Notes: a model not told the origin generated them from the sequence alone. Shown: positions 17,958 through 27,758, counted from the stretch's first letter. The stretch is 64,000 nt of DNA from Mesorhizobium sp. CA14 (GCF_020165195.1 NZ_JAIUHR010000004.1:62001-126000); one strand, 5' to 3'. A program made the numbers and translations.

Positions 17958-18788
17958 ATGCGCGCAACGCGCCTTTTTCTCGCCGCCGCCTGCCTTTCGG
18001 CCGCGTTTCCGATGGCACCGGCCTTTGCTGTGCCAGCGCTGCAGGCGCATCGCGCCGTCTACGATCTGACCCTCAACAAGGCCTCCGACCGTTCAGGCAT
18101 TACCGGCATCACCGGCCGCATGGTCTACGAGTTCAACGGCTCCGCCTGCGAAGGCTATACGGTCAAGTTCCGCTTCGTTACCCAGATCGTGACCAACGAC
18201 AACACCAGGCTGACCGACCAGCAGACGACCACCTTCGAGGACGCCGAAGGCAAGACCTTTTCCTTCGTGACCAAATCCTTTGTCGACCAGAACCTCGACA
18301 AGGAAGTCAAAGGCACGGCCACCAGGGAAGCGAAGGGCCTCAAGGTCGATATCGACAAGCCGGAGAAGAACAGTCTCGAGCTCGCGGCGACGCAGTTTCC
18401 GACCCAGCATCTGGTCGAGCTGATCGGCAAGGCCGAGAAGGGCGAGAATTTCTACCAGACCAACCTGTTCGACGGCTCCGAGGACGCCAACAAGGTGATG
18501 ACCACTACGGTCATCGTCGGCAAGAAGACCGAAGCCGAGAAGACAGACCCGGAAGCGCCGGCGCTGGCCAAGCTCGCCTCCGACAAATACTGGCCGGTCG
18601 ACATCGCCTATTTCGACGATACCGACAAAAGCGGCGAAGAGGTGCCGGAATACCGGATCAGCTTCAAGCTGCATGAGAACGGCATCACGCGCGACCTCGT
18701 CATGGACTATGGCGAGTTCTCGATGACCGGCAAGCTGGTGAACCTGTCGCTGTTCGACCAGACCAAGCCTTGCCCTGCTTCGAAATAG
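17958..18788 (+). CDS. eipB: EipB-like periplasmic envelope integrity protein (DUF1849)
   Basis: 276 residues with a signal peptide (cleavage predicted after AFA, about residue 24). Matches DUF1849, whose Brucella member EipB is a periplasmic beta-spiral protein needed for envelope integrity and stabilised by one disulfide. Exactly one cysteine (C64, in NGSACEGY) lies early in the mature chain and one (C272, in TKPCPASK) at its end, as expected for that disulfide. Body segments HRAVYDLTLNKA and PEYRISFKLHENGITRDLVM are characteristic. Divergent from ridA. Confidence 0.88.
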   Translation: MRATRLFLAAACLSAAFPMAPAFAVPALQAHRAVYDLTLNKASDRSGITGITGRMVYEFNGSACEGYTVKFRFVTQIVTNDNTRLTDQQTTTFEDAEGKTFSFVTKSFVDQNLDKEVKGTATREAKGLKVDIDKPEKNSLELAATQFPTQHLVELIGKAEKGENFYQTNLFDGSEDANKVMTTTVIVGKKTEAEKTDPEAPALAKLASDKYWPVDIAYFDDTDKSGEEVPEYRISFKLHENGITRDLVMDYGEFSMTGKLVNLSLFDQTKPCPASK

Positions 18789-18870
18789 CATTTGCTGACG
18801 GCAGCCGGCCCGGCTTGCAGGCTTGGTCTGCGAATGCCATGTGTGAGGCTCACCCAATGCGGTGGGCCTG

Positions 18871-19149
18871 ATGGCGGTCTATGTCGATGCGGCGATCTGG
18901 AAATGGGCCGGCCACCGCTGGTGCCATCTGCTCGCCGACAATACCGACGAACTCCATCGCTTTGCCGCCGAGCTAGGCCTTAAGCGCTCGTCCTATCAGG
19001 GGCCGCCCAAGACATCGGCGCCGCATTACGATATCACTGGCTTCGAGCGTGATCGCGCGGTGAGGCTTGGGGCGATCGAATGCAGCCGCGAGGACATCGT
19101 GGCGATCTTCCGCCGCGTGCGGGTTCCGAATGGGAAGGTAAGACGATGA
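18871..19149 (+). CDS. DUF4031 family protein
   Basis: 92 residues, MAVYVDAAIWKWAGHRWCHLLAD onward, with DELHRFAAELGLKRSSYQ and HYDITGFERDRAVRLGA, the pattern of the DUF4031 family (function unknown). A GTG nine bases upstream is an alternative start. Its TGA overlaps the ATG of the following LysE-type exporter (ATGA), so the two are translationally coupled. Confidence 0.85.
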   Translation: MAVYVDAAIWKWAGHRWCHLLADNTDELHRFAAELGLKRSSYQGPPKTSAPHYDITGFERDRAVRLGAIECSREDIVAIFRRVRVPNGKVRR

Positions 19150-19757
19150 CGGTGACGGCGTTCCTGGCTTATTGCGTCGCGATCTCCTTGGCCGCCGCCA
19201 CGCCTGGACCGGCGATGTTCGCGGTCATCAGCAATGGTCTGTCGCGTGGGTTCTTGCGCGCTTTCATAGCCGGCATGGGAGTCGCCGCGGGCGACGCCGT
19301 CCTGGTCACCCTGGCGTTGCTCGGACTGGTGGCCTTGGCCCAGACCTTCGAGTGGATTTTTCTTTTGCTGAAATACGCCGGCGCCGCTTACCTGGTCTTT
19401 CTCGGCATCAGGATGTGGCGGACCACCGCCCAGAAACCGAACGACTCTCGTCAGACACAGGCGCGGCTGTCGCGGTTCTTTTTTCTCGGCGCATCCATTG
19501 CGCTCGGCAATCCGAAGGCGATTCTGTTCCACGCCTCCATCATGCCGCTGATCCTCAACCTTGACACCATGACCTTCGCCGATGGCCTGCTCGTGGTCCT
19601 TGTCGTGGTCAGCGTCAATATCATCACCATGGGCCTCTATGCCGCGATGGCGGGGCGGGCAGCCGGGTGGTTCAAAACCCCGAAGCGCATGCGCCTCATG
19701 AACAGGGTCGCTGGTGGCGCGATGATCGGCACCGGTGCGCTGATTGCCGCACGTTGA
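19146..19757 (+). CDS. LysE/RhtB family amino-acid exporter
   Basis: 203-residue inner-membrane protein with about six hydrophobic helices. The N-terminal signature AISLAAATPGPAMFAVISNG is diagnostic of LysE/RhtB exporters, with GRAAGWFKTPKRMRLMNRVAGGAMIGTGALIA at the C-terminus (given here in two conserved halves). Substrate unknown, probably a small amino acid or derivative. Translation is coupled to the DUF4031 gene by an ATGA overlap. Confidence 0.9.
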   Translation: MTVTAFLAYCVAISLAAATPGPAMFAVISNGLSRGFLRAFIAGMGVAAGDAVLVTLALLGLVALAQTFEWIFLLLKYAGAAYLVFLGIRMWRTTAQKPNDSRQTQARLSRFFFLGASIALGNPKAILFHASIMPLILNLDTMTFADGLLVVLVVVSVNIITMGLYAAMAGRAAGWFKTPKRMRLMNRVAGGAMIGTGALIAAR

Positions 19758-19777
19758 TGCGCGAAGCGATACCCGGC

Positions 19778-19806
19778 TTGCGTTTATGGGACTTCCCCTC
19801 TATATG
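19778..19806 (+). promoter_or_regulatory. candidate rpsB promoter
   Basis: TTGCGT and TATATG with a 17-base spacer; the transcript would have an approximately 120-base structured leader before rpsB, which could carry autoregulation by S2. The leader function is inference. Confidence 0.5.
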
Positions 19807-19933
19807 CGCGCTCATTCCACACACGGACTTTGGTGTCTGCCCGGGAGAAATCCGGCTGAAACCTCCGGTGGCATCAGGACATCCTGTCCGAAATGCCTGT
19901 GTCCGTGGAGGCCAACCGGAAAGGAACTAAAGA

Positions 19934-20713
19934 ATGGCTCTGCCAGATTTCAGCATGCGCCAGCTTTTGGAAGCTGGTGTTCACTTCGGCCACCAGACCC
20001 ACCGCTGGAACCCGAAGATGGCGCCTTACATCTATGGCGCCCGCAACAACATCCACATCATCGACCTGTCGCAAACGGTGCCGCTGCTGCACCAGGCGCT
20101 GAAGCAGGTGTCCGACACCGTCGCCAAGGGCGGCCGCGTGCTGTTCGTCGGCACCAAGCGCCAGGCGTCCGACATCGTCGCCGATGCCGCGCAGCGTTCG
20201 GCCCAGTACTATGTCAACTCGCGCTGGCTGGGCGGCATGCTCACCAACTGGAAGACGATCTCGAACTCGATCCAGCGCCTGCGCAAGCTCGACGAGACGC
20301 TCGCCGGCGAGGCCCAGGGCCTCACCAAGAAGGAGCGCCTGAACCTCGACCGCGAACGCGAGAAGCTCAACAAGGCTCTCGGCGGCATCAAGGACATGGG
20401 CTCGACGCCGGACCTGATGTTCGTCATCGACACCAACAAGGAAGCGATCGCCATCCTCGAGGCCAAGCGCCTCGGCATTCCGGTCGTGGCCATCATCGAT
20501 TCGAACTGCGACCCGGACAAGATCGACTTCCCGATCCCCGGCAATGACGACGCGGCCCGCGCCATCCAGCTCTATTGCGACCTGATCGCCAAGGCCGCCA
20601 TCGACGGCATCGCCCGCCAGCAGGGCGCGCTCGGCGTCGACGTCGGCGCTTCGGCCGAGGCTCCGGTCGAGCCGGCGCTCGACACTCCGGCTGCCGAAGC
20701 TCCGGAAGCTTGA
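19934..20713 (+). CDS. rpsB: 30S ribosomal protein S2
   Basis: 259 residues: [51 protein letters not shown] and [20 protein letters not shown] are universal S2 signatures. An Ala/Glu/Pro-rich tail (after about residue 230) is typical of alphaproteobacteria. GGAAAGGAAC precedes the ATG. Followed by tsf, the conserved bacterial pair. Confidence 0.99.
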   Translation: MALPDFSMRQLLEAGVHFGHQTHRWNPKMAPYIYGARNNIHIIDLSQTVPLLHQALKQVSDTVAKGGRVLFVGTKRQASDIVADAAQRSAQYYVNSRWLGGMLTNWKTISNSIQRLRKLDETLAGEAQGLTKKERLNLDREREKLNKALGGIKDMGSTPDLMFVIDTNKEAIAILEAKRLGIPVVAIIDSNCDPDKIDFPIPGNDDAARAIQLYCDLIAKAAIDGIARQQGALGVDVGASAEAPVEPALDTPAAEAPEA

Positions 20714-20717
20714 TGAG

Positions 20718-20740
20718 GAAGGCCGGATCGCGGCCTTCAT
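20718..20740 (+). terminator. weak hairpin between rpsB and tsf (possible attenuator)
   Basis: GAAGGCC / GGCCTTC stem with a seven-base loop, five bases after the rpsB stop, followed by ATCTTT. Position suggests partial termination that lowers tsf relative to rpsB, as known in other bacteria. Confidence 0.5.
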
Positions 20741-20832
20741 CTTTCCAATAAGCTGGCGCGCTAAAGCGCTTTTGCCGAGCGCATCATCGAATCCCGATGG
20801 TGCGTCGGCGTATTTGAAACAAAGAGGCGACA

Positions 20833-21753
20833 ATGACGATTTCGGCTGCACAGGTCAAAGAACTCCGCGACTTGACCGGCGCGGGCATGATGGACTGCAA
20901 GGCGGCGTTGAACGAGACCAACGGCGACATGGAAGCGGCCGTCGACTGGCTGCGCAAGAAGGGCATTTCGAAGGCCGACAAGAAGGCTGGCCGCACTGCC
21001 GCCGAGGGCCTGATCGGCGTCGACTCCGGCGTGCGTGAAGCCGCCATTGTCGAGGTCAATTCCGAGACTGACTTCGTCGCCCGCAATGAGCAGTTCCAGG
21101 AGCTGGTCCGCAATATCGCGAAGGTCGCGCTCGCCTATGGCGCGACCGAGGCGGTTGCCGCCGCCAAGTACCCGGGCTCCGACAAGACGGTCACCGAGAC
21201 CGTCAAGGACGCGGTCGGCACCATCGGCGAGAACATCAATTTCCGCCGCTCGGCCAAGCTGACCGTGCCGCATGGCGCGGTGGCGACCTATGTCCACAAT
21301 GCGGTGGCCGATGGGCTGGGCAAGCTCGGCGTGCTGGTGGCAATCGAGACCACCGGCAACGAGCATGCGGCCAACGCCTTTGCCCGCCAGGTCGCGATGC
21401 ATGTCGCCGCCAGCAACCCGGTCGCACTGACCGCCGAGGAAGTCGACCCGGCGCTTGTCGAGCGCGAGAAGGCTATCTTCTCCGACCAGGCGCGCCAGTC
21501 CGGCAAGCCGGACGCCATCATCGAGAAGATGGTCGAGGGCCGCCTGCGCAAGTTCTATGAAGAGGTGGTGCTTTTGAAGCAGGCCTTCGTGCTCAATCCC
21601 GACGTCACCGTCGAGAAGGCGCTGAAGGATGCGGAAAAGGAGATCGGCGCTCCGGCGAAGATCACCGCCTATCTGCGTTATGCGCTGGGCGAGGGCATCG
21701 AGAAGGAAACGACCGATTTCGCGGCGGAAGTCGCGGCTGCGGTCAAGAAATAG
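20833..21753 (+). CDS. tsf: elongation factor Ts
   Basis: 306-residue guanine-nucleotide exchange factor for EF-Tu. N-terminal UBA-like domain with [20 protein letters not shown], the [16 protein letters not shown] segment that inserts into EF-Tu, and the coiled-coil region. Second gene of the rpsB-tsf pair; pyrH and frr, usually next, are displaced by about 2.9 kb containing a LysR regulator, a SnoaL-like protein and an aldo/keto reductase. Confidence 0.98.
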   Translation: MTISAAQVKELRDLTGAGMMDCKAALNETNGDMEAAVDWLRKKGISKADKKAGRTAAEGLIGVDSGVREAAIVEVNSETDFVARNEQFQELVRNIAKVALAYGATEAVAAAKYPGSDKTVTETVKDAVGTIGENINFRRSAKLTVPHGAVATYVHNAVADGLGKLGVLVAIETTGNEHAANAFARQVAMHVAASNPVALTAEEVDPALVEREKAIFSDQARQSGKPDAIIEKMVEGRLRKFYEEVVLLKQAFVLNPDVTVEKALKDAEKEIGAPAKITAYLRYALGEGIEKETTDFAAEVAAAVKK

Positions 21754-21763
21754 CTCTGATCCA

Positions 21764-21786
21764 AGGGAAACGCGCAGCGTTTCCCT
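21764..21786 (+). terminator. perfect hairpin after tsf
   Basis: AGGGAAACGC-GCA-GCGTTTCCCT, ten base pairs with a three-base loop, 11 bases after the tsf stop. No T-run follows, so it may be an RNA 3'-stabilising or rho-linked end rather than a classic terminator. Confidence 0.55.
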
Positions 21787-21807
21787 CAAGGTGAAGAGCT
21801 CACGAGC

Positions 21808-22734
21808 TCAGGCAACTCGGCCGGGTGTCCGCATGGATGCCCGGCCGATTTCTTGTGCGGTATCGATAAAAGCCCTCAGCTTCGGCGCCATCGACGCGCG
21901 GCGCGGGAAATAAAGGAAGAGTCCCGGCTCCTCGATCCCCGTCTGCGGCAGGATCTGGACAAGGCGACCGGCGGCAAGGTCGGCGCGCACCAGCGGCTCG
22001 AAGACGTAGGCGAGCCCGACGCCGGCCAGCGCCAGATCGATGGCGCCAAGCGAATCCGTGACAATGGCCGTGCCGCGCGTTTCGACGACGACATCCTTGC
22101 CGTTGTCGTTCAGGTCCCAACGGTAAAGCGCGCCGGACCGAACCAGCCGGTAGCCGATGCAGTTATGATTGGCGAGATCGGCCACGTCGCGCGGACGGCC
22201 GTGCTTTCCGACATAGGCGGGAGAAGCGACGATCACGGCTTTGAACGGCGGCGTCATCCTGACGGTGACCATGTCCTGCGCGATCATTTCACCCAGCCGG
22301 ATGCCGGCGTCGAAACCTTCGCCCACGATATCGATAAGTCCCTGGTCGGCAACGATTTCGACCGTCACATCGCGATAACGTTCGGCCATCGCCGCGACCA
22401 CCGGCGTCACCGCCAAGGGGATCGCTATGTTGGAGGCGTTGATCCTGAGCAGGCCGGCCGGCCTTCCTTTCACGCCGCGAATGCGATCCATCCGCTCGGC
22501 GATGTCCTGCAGGGCAGGGGCCGCGGTCTCCACCAGCGCTTTGCCGGCTTCCGTCAGCGAGACGCTGCGCGTCGTACGCGCAAAGAGCGGCTGGCCGATG
22601 CGCTCTTCCACCAGCCGCACCGCATGGCTGACGGCAGACGGGCTCATGCCGAGCTCAGCCGCGGCAAGCGCAAAGCCGCCGCGCCGCGCCACGGCGACGA
22701 TGACCGGCAGGTGCGTGAGCAGATCGCGATCCAT
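21808..22734 (-). CDS. LysR family transcriptional regulator
   Basis: 308 residues: N-terminal winged helix-turn-helix (LPVIVAVARRGGFALAAAELGMSPSAVSHAVRLVEERIGQPLF; key part about residues 8-50) and a C-terminal effector domain of the AaeR/DmlR-like subgroup (RINASNIAIPLAVTPVVAAM, FDAGIRLGEMIAQDMVTVRM). Divergently transcribed from the SnoaL-like/aldo-keto reductase pair, which it probably controls; a TTGC-N7-GCAA dyad lies between them. Confidence 0.93.
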   Translation of the reverse strand: MDRDLLTHLPVIVAVARRGGFALAAAELGMSPSAVSHAVRLVEERIGQPLFARTTRSVSLTEAGKALVETAAPALQDIAERMDRIRGVKGRPAGLLRINASNIAIPLAVTPVVAAMAERYRDVTVEIVADQGLIDIVGEGFDAGIRLGEMIAQDMVTVRMTPPFKAVIVASPAYVGKHGRPRDVADLANHNCIGYRLVRSGALYRWDLNDNGKDVVVETRGTAIVTDSLGAIDLALAGVGLAYVFEPLVRADLAAGRLVQILPQTGIEEPGLFLYFPRRASMAPKLRAFIDTAQEIGRASMRTPGRVA

Positions 22735-22757
22735 TCATGAATAATATCGCACAGTCT

Positions 22758-22772
22758 TTGCGAACAGTGCAA
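22758..22772 (+). promoter_or_regulatory. candidate LysR operator
   Basis: Dyad TTGC-GAACAGT-GCAA in the 114-base gap between the LysR gene and its divergent target genes; resembles but does not exactly match the T-N11-A LysR box. Confidence 0.4.
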
Positions 22773-22848
22773 TCTTATCGATACTCCTGAGCCGTCTCAT
22801 ATTGGCGTCAACACATCGGCGGCGGGCTGATGGCCAAGGAGAGACGAA

Positions 22849-23376
22849 ATGAACGCGTTGAGACATGTAACTTTTGCGGCAGGCATGGCGCTGGCGCCGG
22901 TCGATGCCGGCGGTGCCGAACCGGCCGGCTGGAAGGCGCTTGCCGATGAGCGTGCCGTCATCCGCATCGCCGACGCCATCGACCGCGCGGTGGATGCGCA
23001 GGACTGGAAGCTGGCGCGCAGCTATTTCGCCGAGCGTGTCACCGCCGATTTCAGCAGCCTGTCCGGGCAGCCCGCGGCCAATATCGCGTCCGACGACCTG
23101 ATCGGCGCCTGGGCGGGCAACCTCAAGGGCAGCAAGACCAGCCTGCATCTTCGCACCAACCATCAGGTCGTGCTCGAAGCCGATGCCGCGACTGTCCGCT
23201 CCAACGGCTATGCCTGGAACCGGATGGAAGGCAATGGCGATCCGCTCTGGGAAGTCTGGGGCACCTATGAGCACCACCTGACACGCTCGGCTGCCGGCTG
23301 GAAGGTCGACGGCTTCACCTTCCGGATAACGCATGAGCGCGGCAATCCCTGGGTCAAGGCGACCCCCGGCCAGTGA
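22849..23376 (+). CDS. SnoaL-like (NTF2-fold) domain protein
   Basis: 175 residues with a short hydrophobic N-terminus that could be a weak signal peptide, then an NTF2-like fold: ADERAVIRIADAIDRAVDAQDWKLARSYFAE, and the C-terminal YEHHLTRSAAGWKVDGFTF. SnoaL-like domains occur in small isomerases/hydrolases and binding proteins; no catalytic residues can be assigned. Co-directional with the aldo/keto reductase 36 bases downstream; likely one LysR-controlled unit. Confidence 0.8.
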   Translation: MNALRHVTFAAGMALAPVDAGGAEPAGWKALADERAVIRIADAIDRAVDAQDWKLARSYFAERVTADFSSLSGQPAANIASDDLIGAWAGNLKGSKTSLHLRTNHQVVLEADAATVRSNGYAWNRMEGNGDPLWEVWGTYEHHLTRSAAGWKVDGFTFRITHERGNPWVKATPGQ

Positions 23377-23412
23377 CCGGCAGCAAATCAGTTCAGAATC
23401 GGGAGACCAACC

Positions 23413-24522
23413 ATGACCATGACCTATTACACGCTTGGCAATAGCGGCCTGCGCGTCAGCCGGCTGGCGCTCGGCACCATGACCTTCGGCACCGAATGGG
23501 GCTGGGGCGCGGACAGGGACACGGCCCGAGCGATGTTCGACGCCTATGTCGAAGCGGGCGGGAACTTCTTCGATACGGCGGACCTTTATACCGCTGGCAC
23601 TGCCGAGACCTGGCTCGGTGAGTTCGTGGCCGAGCGCGGCCTGCGGGACAAGGCGGTCATCGCCACCAAATTCACCATGAATTCCGAAGCCGGCAATCCG
23701 AATGCCGGGGGCAACGGCCGCAAGAACATCATGCGGGCCGTGGACGCCTCGCTGAAACGGCTCGGCACCGACTATATCGATCTTTACCTTCTGCATGTCT
23801 GGGACAGGATCACTCCGGCCGAGGAGGTGCTGCGCACGCTGGACGACCTCGTTCGCGTCGGCAAGGTGCGCCATATCGGCCTCTCCGACGTGCCGGCCTG
23901 GTATGCCGGCCGCGCCCAGGCAATCGCCGAATTGCGCGGCTATGAGCCGGTCTCGGCGCTGCAGCTCGAATATTCGCTCGCCGAGCGCGCCATCGAACAT
24001 GAATATGTGCCTTTCGCCACCCGTCATGGCGCTGGCATCATGGTGTGGAGCCCTTTGGCCAGCGGCCTACTCAGCGGCAAATACAGGCCGACGCAAGCCG
24101 GAAACGCCGGCAGGCTCGACGGTTTCCGCAACACCACGCATCCTGGTTTCCAGAAGTTCAGCGACCGCAACTGGGCGATCGTGGCGGAGCTCGAGAAGGT
24201 GGCGGGCAAACTCGGCCGCAGCATGGCCCAGGTCGCGCTCAACTGGGTGGCGACGCAGCCAGGCATCGCTTCCGTCATCCTTGGAGCGACGAAGCTCAAC
24301 CAGCTCGAGGACAATCTTGGCGCGCTCGATTTTTCGATTCCCGCAGAGCTTCGCGCGCGGCTGGAAAAGGTCAGCGCCACGCCTGCGCCGTTCCCGCATT
24401 CCTATTTCGGCTCCGAGATCCAGGTCCGGGTGACCGGCGGCGCGGTGACGGGAGACAAGCCGGTAGGTTATTCGCCCGCGGTCATCATCGAAGGCGAGGC
24501 GGTCAGCATCTCAAGCAACTGA
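23413..24522 (+). CDS. aldo/keto reductase
   Basis: 369-residue NADPH-dependent oxidoreductase with an (alpha/beta)8 fold. Seen: LGTMTFGTEWGWGADRD, FFDTADLYTAGTAETWLGE (catalytic Asp/Tyr), VIATKFTM (Lys), IDLYLLHVWD (His), and the C-terminal QPGIASVILGATKLNQLEDN cofactor segment. GGGAG precedes the start. Substrate unknown; close to the YajO/PdxI-like, IolS-like group. Downstream of the SnoaL-like gene and divergent from LysR. Confidence 0.93.
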   Translation: MTMTYYTLGNSGLRVSRLALGTMTFGTEWGWGADRDTARAMFDAYVEAGGNFFDTADLYTAGTAETWLGEFVAERGLRDKAVIATKFTMNSEAGNPNAGGNGRKNIMRAVDASLKRLGTDYIDLYLLHVWDRITPAEEVLRTLDDLVRVGKVRHIGLSDVPAWYAGRAQAIAELRGYEPVSALQLEYSLAERAIEHEYVPFATRHGAGIMVWSPLASGLLSGKYRPTQAGNAGRLDGFRNTTHPGFQKFSDRNWAIVAELEKVAGKLGRSMAQVALNWVATQPGIASVILGATKLNQLEDNLGALDFSIPAELRARLEKVSATPAPFPHSYFGSEIQVRVTGGAVTGDKPVGYSPAVIIEGEAVSISSN

Positions 24523-24584
24523 TCAAAAGATGGCAACTGATCAAAGAGGCGGCTACCGACCGAAAAAGCCTGGAATTTTGCACG

Positions 24585-24612
24585 AGGGCGCGGCGTGACA
24601 TCGTCGCGCCCT
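24585..24612 (+). terminator. GC-rich hairpin between the aldo/keto reductase gene and pyrH
   Basis: AGGGCGCG / CGCGCCCT stem with a 12-base loop and no clear T-run. Placed 62 bases after the reductase stop. Confidence 0.45.
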
Positions 24613-24706
24613 TCGTGTATCGGGTCAACCCGTCATGACAGCATCGCCGGATGAAGCGGGGGCGGTTTGCCTCCAAATTTGCCGCGCCGAGATTTCGAGG
24701 AATGAG

Positions 24707-25429
24707 ATGACGGTGAAGCCCCTCTATCGACGTGTCGTGCTGAAAGCTTCCGGCGAAGCGTTGATGGGCGAGCAGCATTTCGGCATCGACGTCTCGGTGG
24801 TCGACCGCATCGCTGCAGACATTGCCGAGGCGCGCGCGCTGGGCGTCGAAGTGGGTGTCGTCATCGGCGGGGGCAACATTTTTCGCGGCGTGGCTGTGGC
24901 CTCGAAAGGCGGCGACCGTGTCACCGGCGACCACATGGGCATGCTCGCCACCGTCATCAATTCGCTGGCGCTGCGCACCTCGCTCAACAAGATCGGCGTC
25001 GACGCCGTCGTGCTTTCGGCGATCGCCATGCCGGAACTTTGCGAGAGCTTTTCGCAGCGCCAGGCGACGGCCTATATGAACCAGGGCAAGGTGGTTATCT
25101 TCGCCGGCGGCACCGGCAATCCGTTCTTCACCACCGATTCTGCCGCGGCCCTTCGCGCCGCCGAGATCGGCGCCGATGCGCTGTTCAAGGGCACGCAGGT
25201 CGACGGCGTCTATTCGGCCGACCCCAAGAAAGACCCGAACGCTGTCCGCTTCGACCGCATCAGCCACGCCGAAGTCATCAAACGCGGGCTTGCGATCATG
25301 GATACGGCCGCGATTGCACTTGCGCGCGAAAACAACATTCCGATAATCGTCTATTCGATCCACGAAAAAGGTGGTTTCGGCGATATTCTGAGGGGCGGCG
25401 GCCATTGCACGGTCGTCACGGACAAGTAA
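24707..25429 (+). CDS. pyrH: uridylate kinase (UMP kinase)
   Basis: 240-residue amino-acid-kinase-fold hexameric enzyme phosphorylating UMP to UDP. Signatures: RRVVLKASGEALMG, VVIGGGNIFRGV, VIFAGGTGNPFFTTDSAAALRA, and KKDPNAVRFDRISHAEVI. The ATG has a GAGGAATGA region ahead; an in-frame start 72 bases upstream is ignored because it adds non-family sequence. First gene of the pyrH-frr-uppS-cdsA-rseP group. Confidence 0.97.
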   Translation: MTVKPLYRRVVLKASGEALMGEQHFGIDVSVVDRIAADIAEARALGVEVGVVIGGGNIFRGVAVASKGGDRVTGDHMGMLATVINSLALRTSLNKIGVDAVVLSAIAMPELCESFSQRQATAYMNQGKVVIFAGGTGNPFFTTDSAAALRAAEIGADALFKGTQVDGVYSADPKKDPNAVRFDRISHAEVIKRGLAIMDTAAIALARENNIPIIVYSIHEKGGFGDILRGGGHCTVVTDK

Positions 25430-25519
25430 CAGGCGTCGGGATCCGCTGAGCGACTGCGGAACCGCGAACCGAACGACGATAGAAACAGTGAACCCGGCGA
25501 ACGGGTCGAGGAGATGATC

Positions 25520-26074
25520 ATGAGTGGCGAGTACGAAGACCTGAAGCGACGCATGGACGGGGCGATCGCCGCCTTCAAACATGACCTGGCTTCGTTGCGC
25601 ACCGGCCGGGCCTCCAGCAACCTGCTCGACGCCGTCCAGGTGCAGGCCTACGGCACTGCGATGCCGATCAACCAGGTCGCCAATGTCTCGGTGCCGGAGC
25701 CGCGCATGATTTCGGTGTCGGTCTGGGACAAGTCGATGGTCAGCGCGGTCGACCGCGCCATCCGCGAAGCCAATCTGGGCTTCAATCCGATCGTCGACGG
25801 CACCACGCTGAGGATCCCGCTGCCCGAACTCAACGAGCAGCGTCGTAAGGAACTGGTCAAGATTTCGCATGGTTATGCCGAGAACGCGCGCGTCGCGGTG
25901 CGCCATGTCCGCCGCGACGGCATGGATTTCCTCAAGAAGGCTGAGAAGGACGGCACCATCAGCGAAGACGATCAGCGCAAGCGGTCCGACCAGGTCCAGA
26001 AGCTGACCGACGAGATGATCAGCACCATCGATCACCTGCTTTCCGATAAGGAAGCTGAAATCATGCAGGTTTAG
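25520..26074 (+). CDS. frr: ribosome recycling factor
   Basis: 184-residue tRNA-mimic that with EF-G splits post-termination ribosomes. Typical N-terminus [40 protein letters not shown], and the C-terminal helix [20 protein letters not shown]. Two nearby ATGs (25514 and 25520); the GAGGAG at the first is too close, so I prefer the second. Confidence 0.97.
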   Translation: MSGEYEDLKRRMDGAIAAFKHDLASLRTGRASSNLLDAVQVQAYGTAMPINQVANVSVPEPRMISVSVWDKSMVSAVDRAIREANLGFNPIVDGTTLRIPLPELNEQRRKELVKISHGYAENARVAVRHVRRDGMDFLKKAEKDGTISEDDQRKRSDQVQKLTDEMISTIDHLLSDKEAEIMQV

Positions 26075-26105
26075 GGTCGGGATTTTCCGGCTCGAAAGCG
26101 AGACT

Positions 26106-26825
26106 ATGGCAACGCCCGCGCATGTCGCGATCATCATGGATGGAAACGGACGCTGGGCCAAGGCGCGCGGCCTGCCGCGCCTTGCCGGGCACCGCGCCGG
26201 CGTCGAGGCTCTGCGCAAGACGGTCCGCGCCGCGCCGGAGCTCGGCGTCTCCTATCTGACCGTCTACGCCTTTTCCTCAGAGAACTGGTCGCGACCGAAA
26301 TCCGAGGTCAGCGACCTCATGGGTCTTTTGAAGCTGTTCATTCGCCGCGATCTCGCCGAACTGCATCAGAACGGGGTGCGGGTGAGGGTGATCGGCGACA
26401 AGGAAGGTCTGCAGCCCGACATCAGGGGCCTGTTGCAGGACGCCGAATCGCTGACCGCCGGCAACGAGGCGCTGACGCTGGTGATCGCCTTCAATTATGG
26501 CGGCCGCGATGAGATCGTGCGCACCGCTCGCAAGCTGGCGGATGCCGTCGCGCGCGGCGACATGGCGAGCGACGCGATCACGGCCGAAAGCTTCGCGGCA
26601 TCGCTCGACACGCAGGGCATTCCTGATCCCGAACTGGTGATCCGGACCAGCGGCGAGCTCAGGCTGTCGAACTTCCTTCTCTGGCAGGCCGCCTATAGCG
26701 AGCTTGTCTTCCTGCCTTGCTACTGGCCGGACTTCAGCCGCGAGCATCTGGCCGATGCCCTGCGCGACTTTGCTGGCCGTGAACGACGCTTCGGCGGGCT
26801 CGCCGCCCGCGATGTCGCGCTTTAG
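26106..26825 (+). CDS. uppS: isoprenyl transferase (undecaprenyl diphosphate synthase)
   Basis: 239-residue cis-prenyltransferase building the undecaprenyl carrier for peptidoglycan and O-antigen. Catalytic Asp in [17 protein letters not shown] (D12), [10 protein letters not shown], and the C-terminal [20 protein letters not shown] substrate-binding region. Lies 31 bases after frr and 12 before cdsA, as in most proteobacteria. Confidence 0.96.
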   Translation: MATPAHVAIIMDGNGRWAKARGLPRLAGHRAGVEALRKTVRAAPELGVSYLTVYAFSSENWSRPKSEVSDLMGLLKLFIRRDLAELHQNGVRVRVIGDKEGLQPDIRGLLQDAESLTAGNEALTLVIAFNYGGRDEIVRTARKLADAVARGDMASDAITAESFAASLDTQGIPDPELVIRTSGELRLSNFLLWQAAYSELVFLPCYWPDFSREHLADALRDFAGRERRFGGLAARDVAL

Positions 26826-26837
26826 GCGCCGCCAGGA

Positions 26838-27653
26838 ATGAGCAACCTCCAGCAGCGCGTCATCTCGGCAATCGTGATGGCGGCTCTGACGCTTGCGCTC
26901 ACCTGGCTCGGCGGAGTGCCGTTTCGGCTGTTCTGCGCGGGAATAGCGGCGCTGATCTTCTATGAATGGACGCGCATGGCGCGCCCCGGCAACGGCGCGG
27001 CGCTCGGCTTCCTGCCCGAAGCGCTGATTGTGATCTTCATCGGCGCACTGATCACCGGCTTACCGGCCTTGTGGCTGCTCCTCCTTATCGCAATCCTTGT
27101 GGCGGTCGCGGCCATTGCCGCCCGGATCAGGGGGGCAGCGCCTTGGGAAGCCTCCGGGGTGGCCTATGCGGCTCTTTCCGGCTTTTCGCTCGCCTATCTC
27201 CGTGACGACAATCATTCCGGGCTGATTGCGATTCTCTTCCTGTTCGCCGTCGTCTGGGCGACCGACATAGCGGCCTATTTCGTCGGCCGCGCGGTCGGCG
27301 GCCCGAAACTTGCACCATCGATCTCGCCCGGCAAGACGCAAAGCGGCGCGCTGGGCGGCGCGGTCGGCGGCGTTATCGCCGGAGTTTTGCTCGCAATTGC
27401 GGCCGGCGCCGGCAATCTCGTCCAGCTTGGTCTCGTCGCGCTGGCGCTCTCGATCGTTTCGCAGATCGGCGACCTGTTCGAATCATGGGTCAAGCGCCGG
27501 CACGGCGCCAAGGATTCCAGCAGCCTCATTCCCGGTCATGGCGGCGTCATGGACAGGGTGGACGGGCTTGTCGCGGCCGCGTTCGCGCTGTACGTCATAG
27601 GCTGGGTCGCGGCGGGCGCCGAGCATCCGGCATTGGGGCTTTTTCCAAACTGA
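26838..27653 (+). CDS. cdsA: phosphatidate cytidylyltransferase
   Basis: 271-residue polytopic enzyme making CDP-diacylglycerol from phosphatidate and CTP. About eight hydrophobic helices; the family signature SWVKRRHGAKDSSSLIPGHGGVMDRVDG is present near the C-terminus (residues about 218-245), and SPGKTQSGALGG is also conserved. The downstream gap before rseP (105 bases) holds no dxr gene. Confidence 0.95.
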   Translation: MSNLQQRVISAIVMAALTLALTWLGGVPFRLFCAGIAALIFYEWTRMARPGNGAALGFLPEALIVIFIGALITGLPALWLLLLIAILVAVAAIAARIRGAAPWEASGVAYAALSGFSLAYLRDDNHSGLIAILFLFAVVWATDIAAYFVGRAVGGPKLAPSISPGKTQSGALGGAVGGVIAGVLLAIAAGAGNLVQLGLVALALSIVSQIGDLFESWVKRRHGAKDSSSLIPGHGGVMDRVDGLVAAAFALYVIGWVAAGAEHPALGLFPN

Positions 27654-27758
27654 ACGACGTAAGCAGTAAGGCGAAAAATGGCGCGCGCCACCGATTCGCC
27701 CGGATTGATGCCACAGTCGCGGTGGAATGTCGCGTGCGGGCGAATTTGAGGGCATGAC

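Noticed and set aside
19807..19933. known ribosomal-protein leader RNA motif upstream of rpsB
   Set aside because: The leader is GC-rich and could fold, but I cannot match it to a described S2 leader by eye.
27654..27758. dxr or a dxr remnant between cdsA and rseP
   Set aside because: Only 105 bases; no coding similarity to DXR found.
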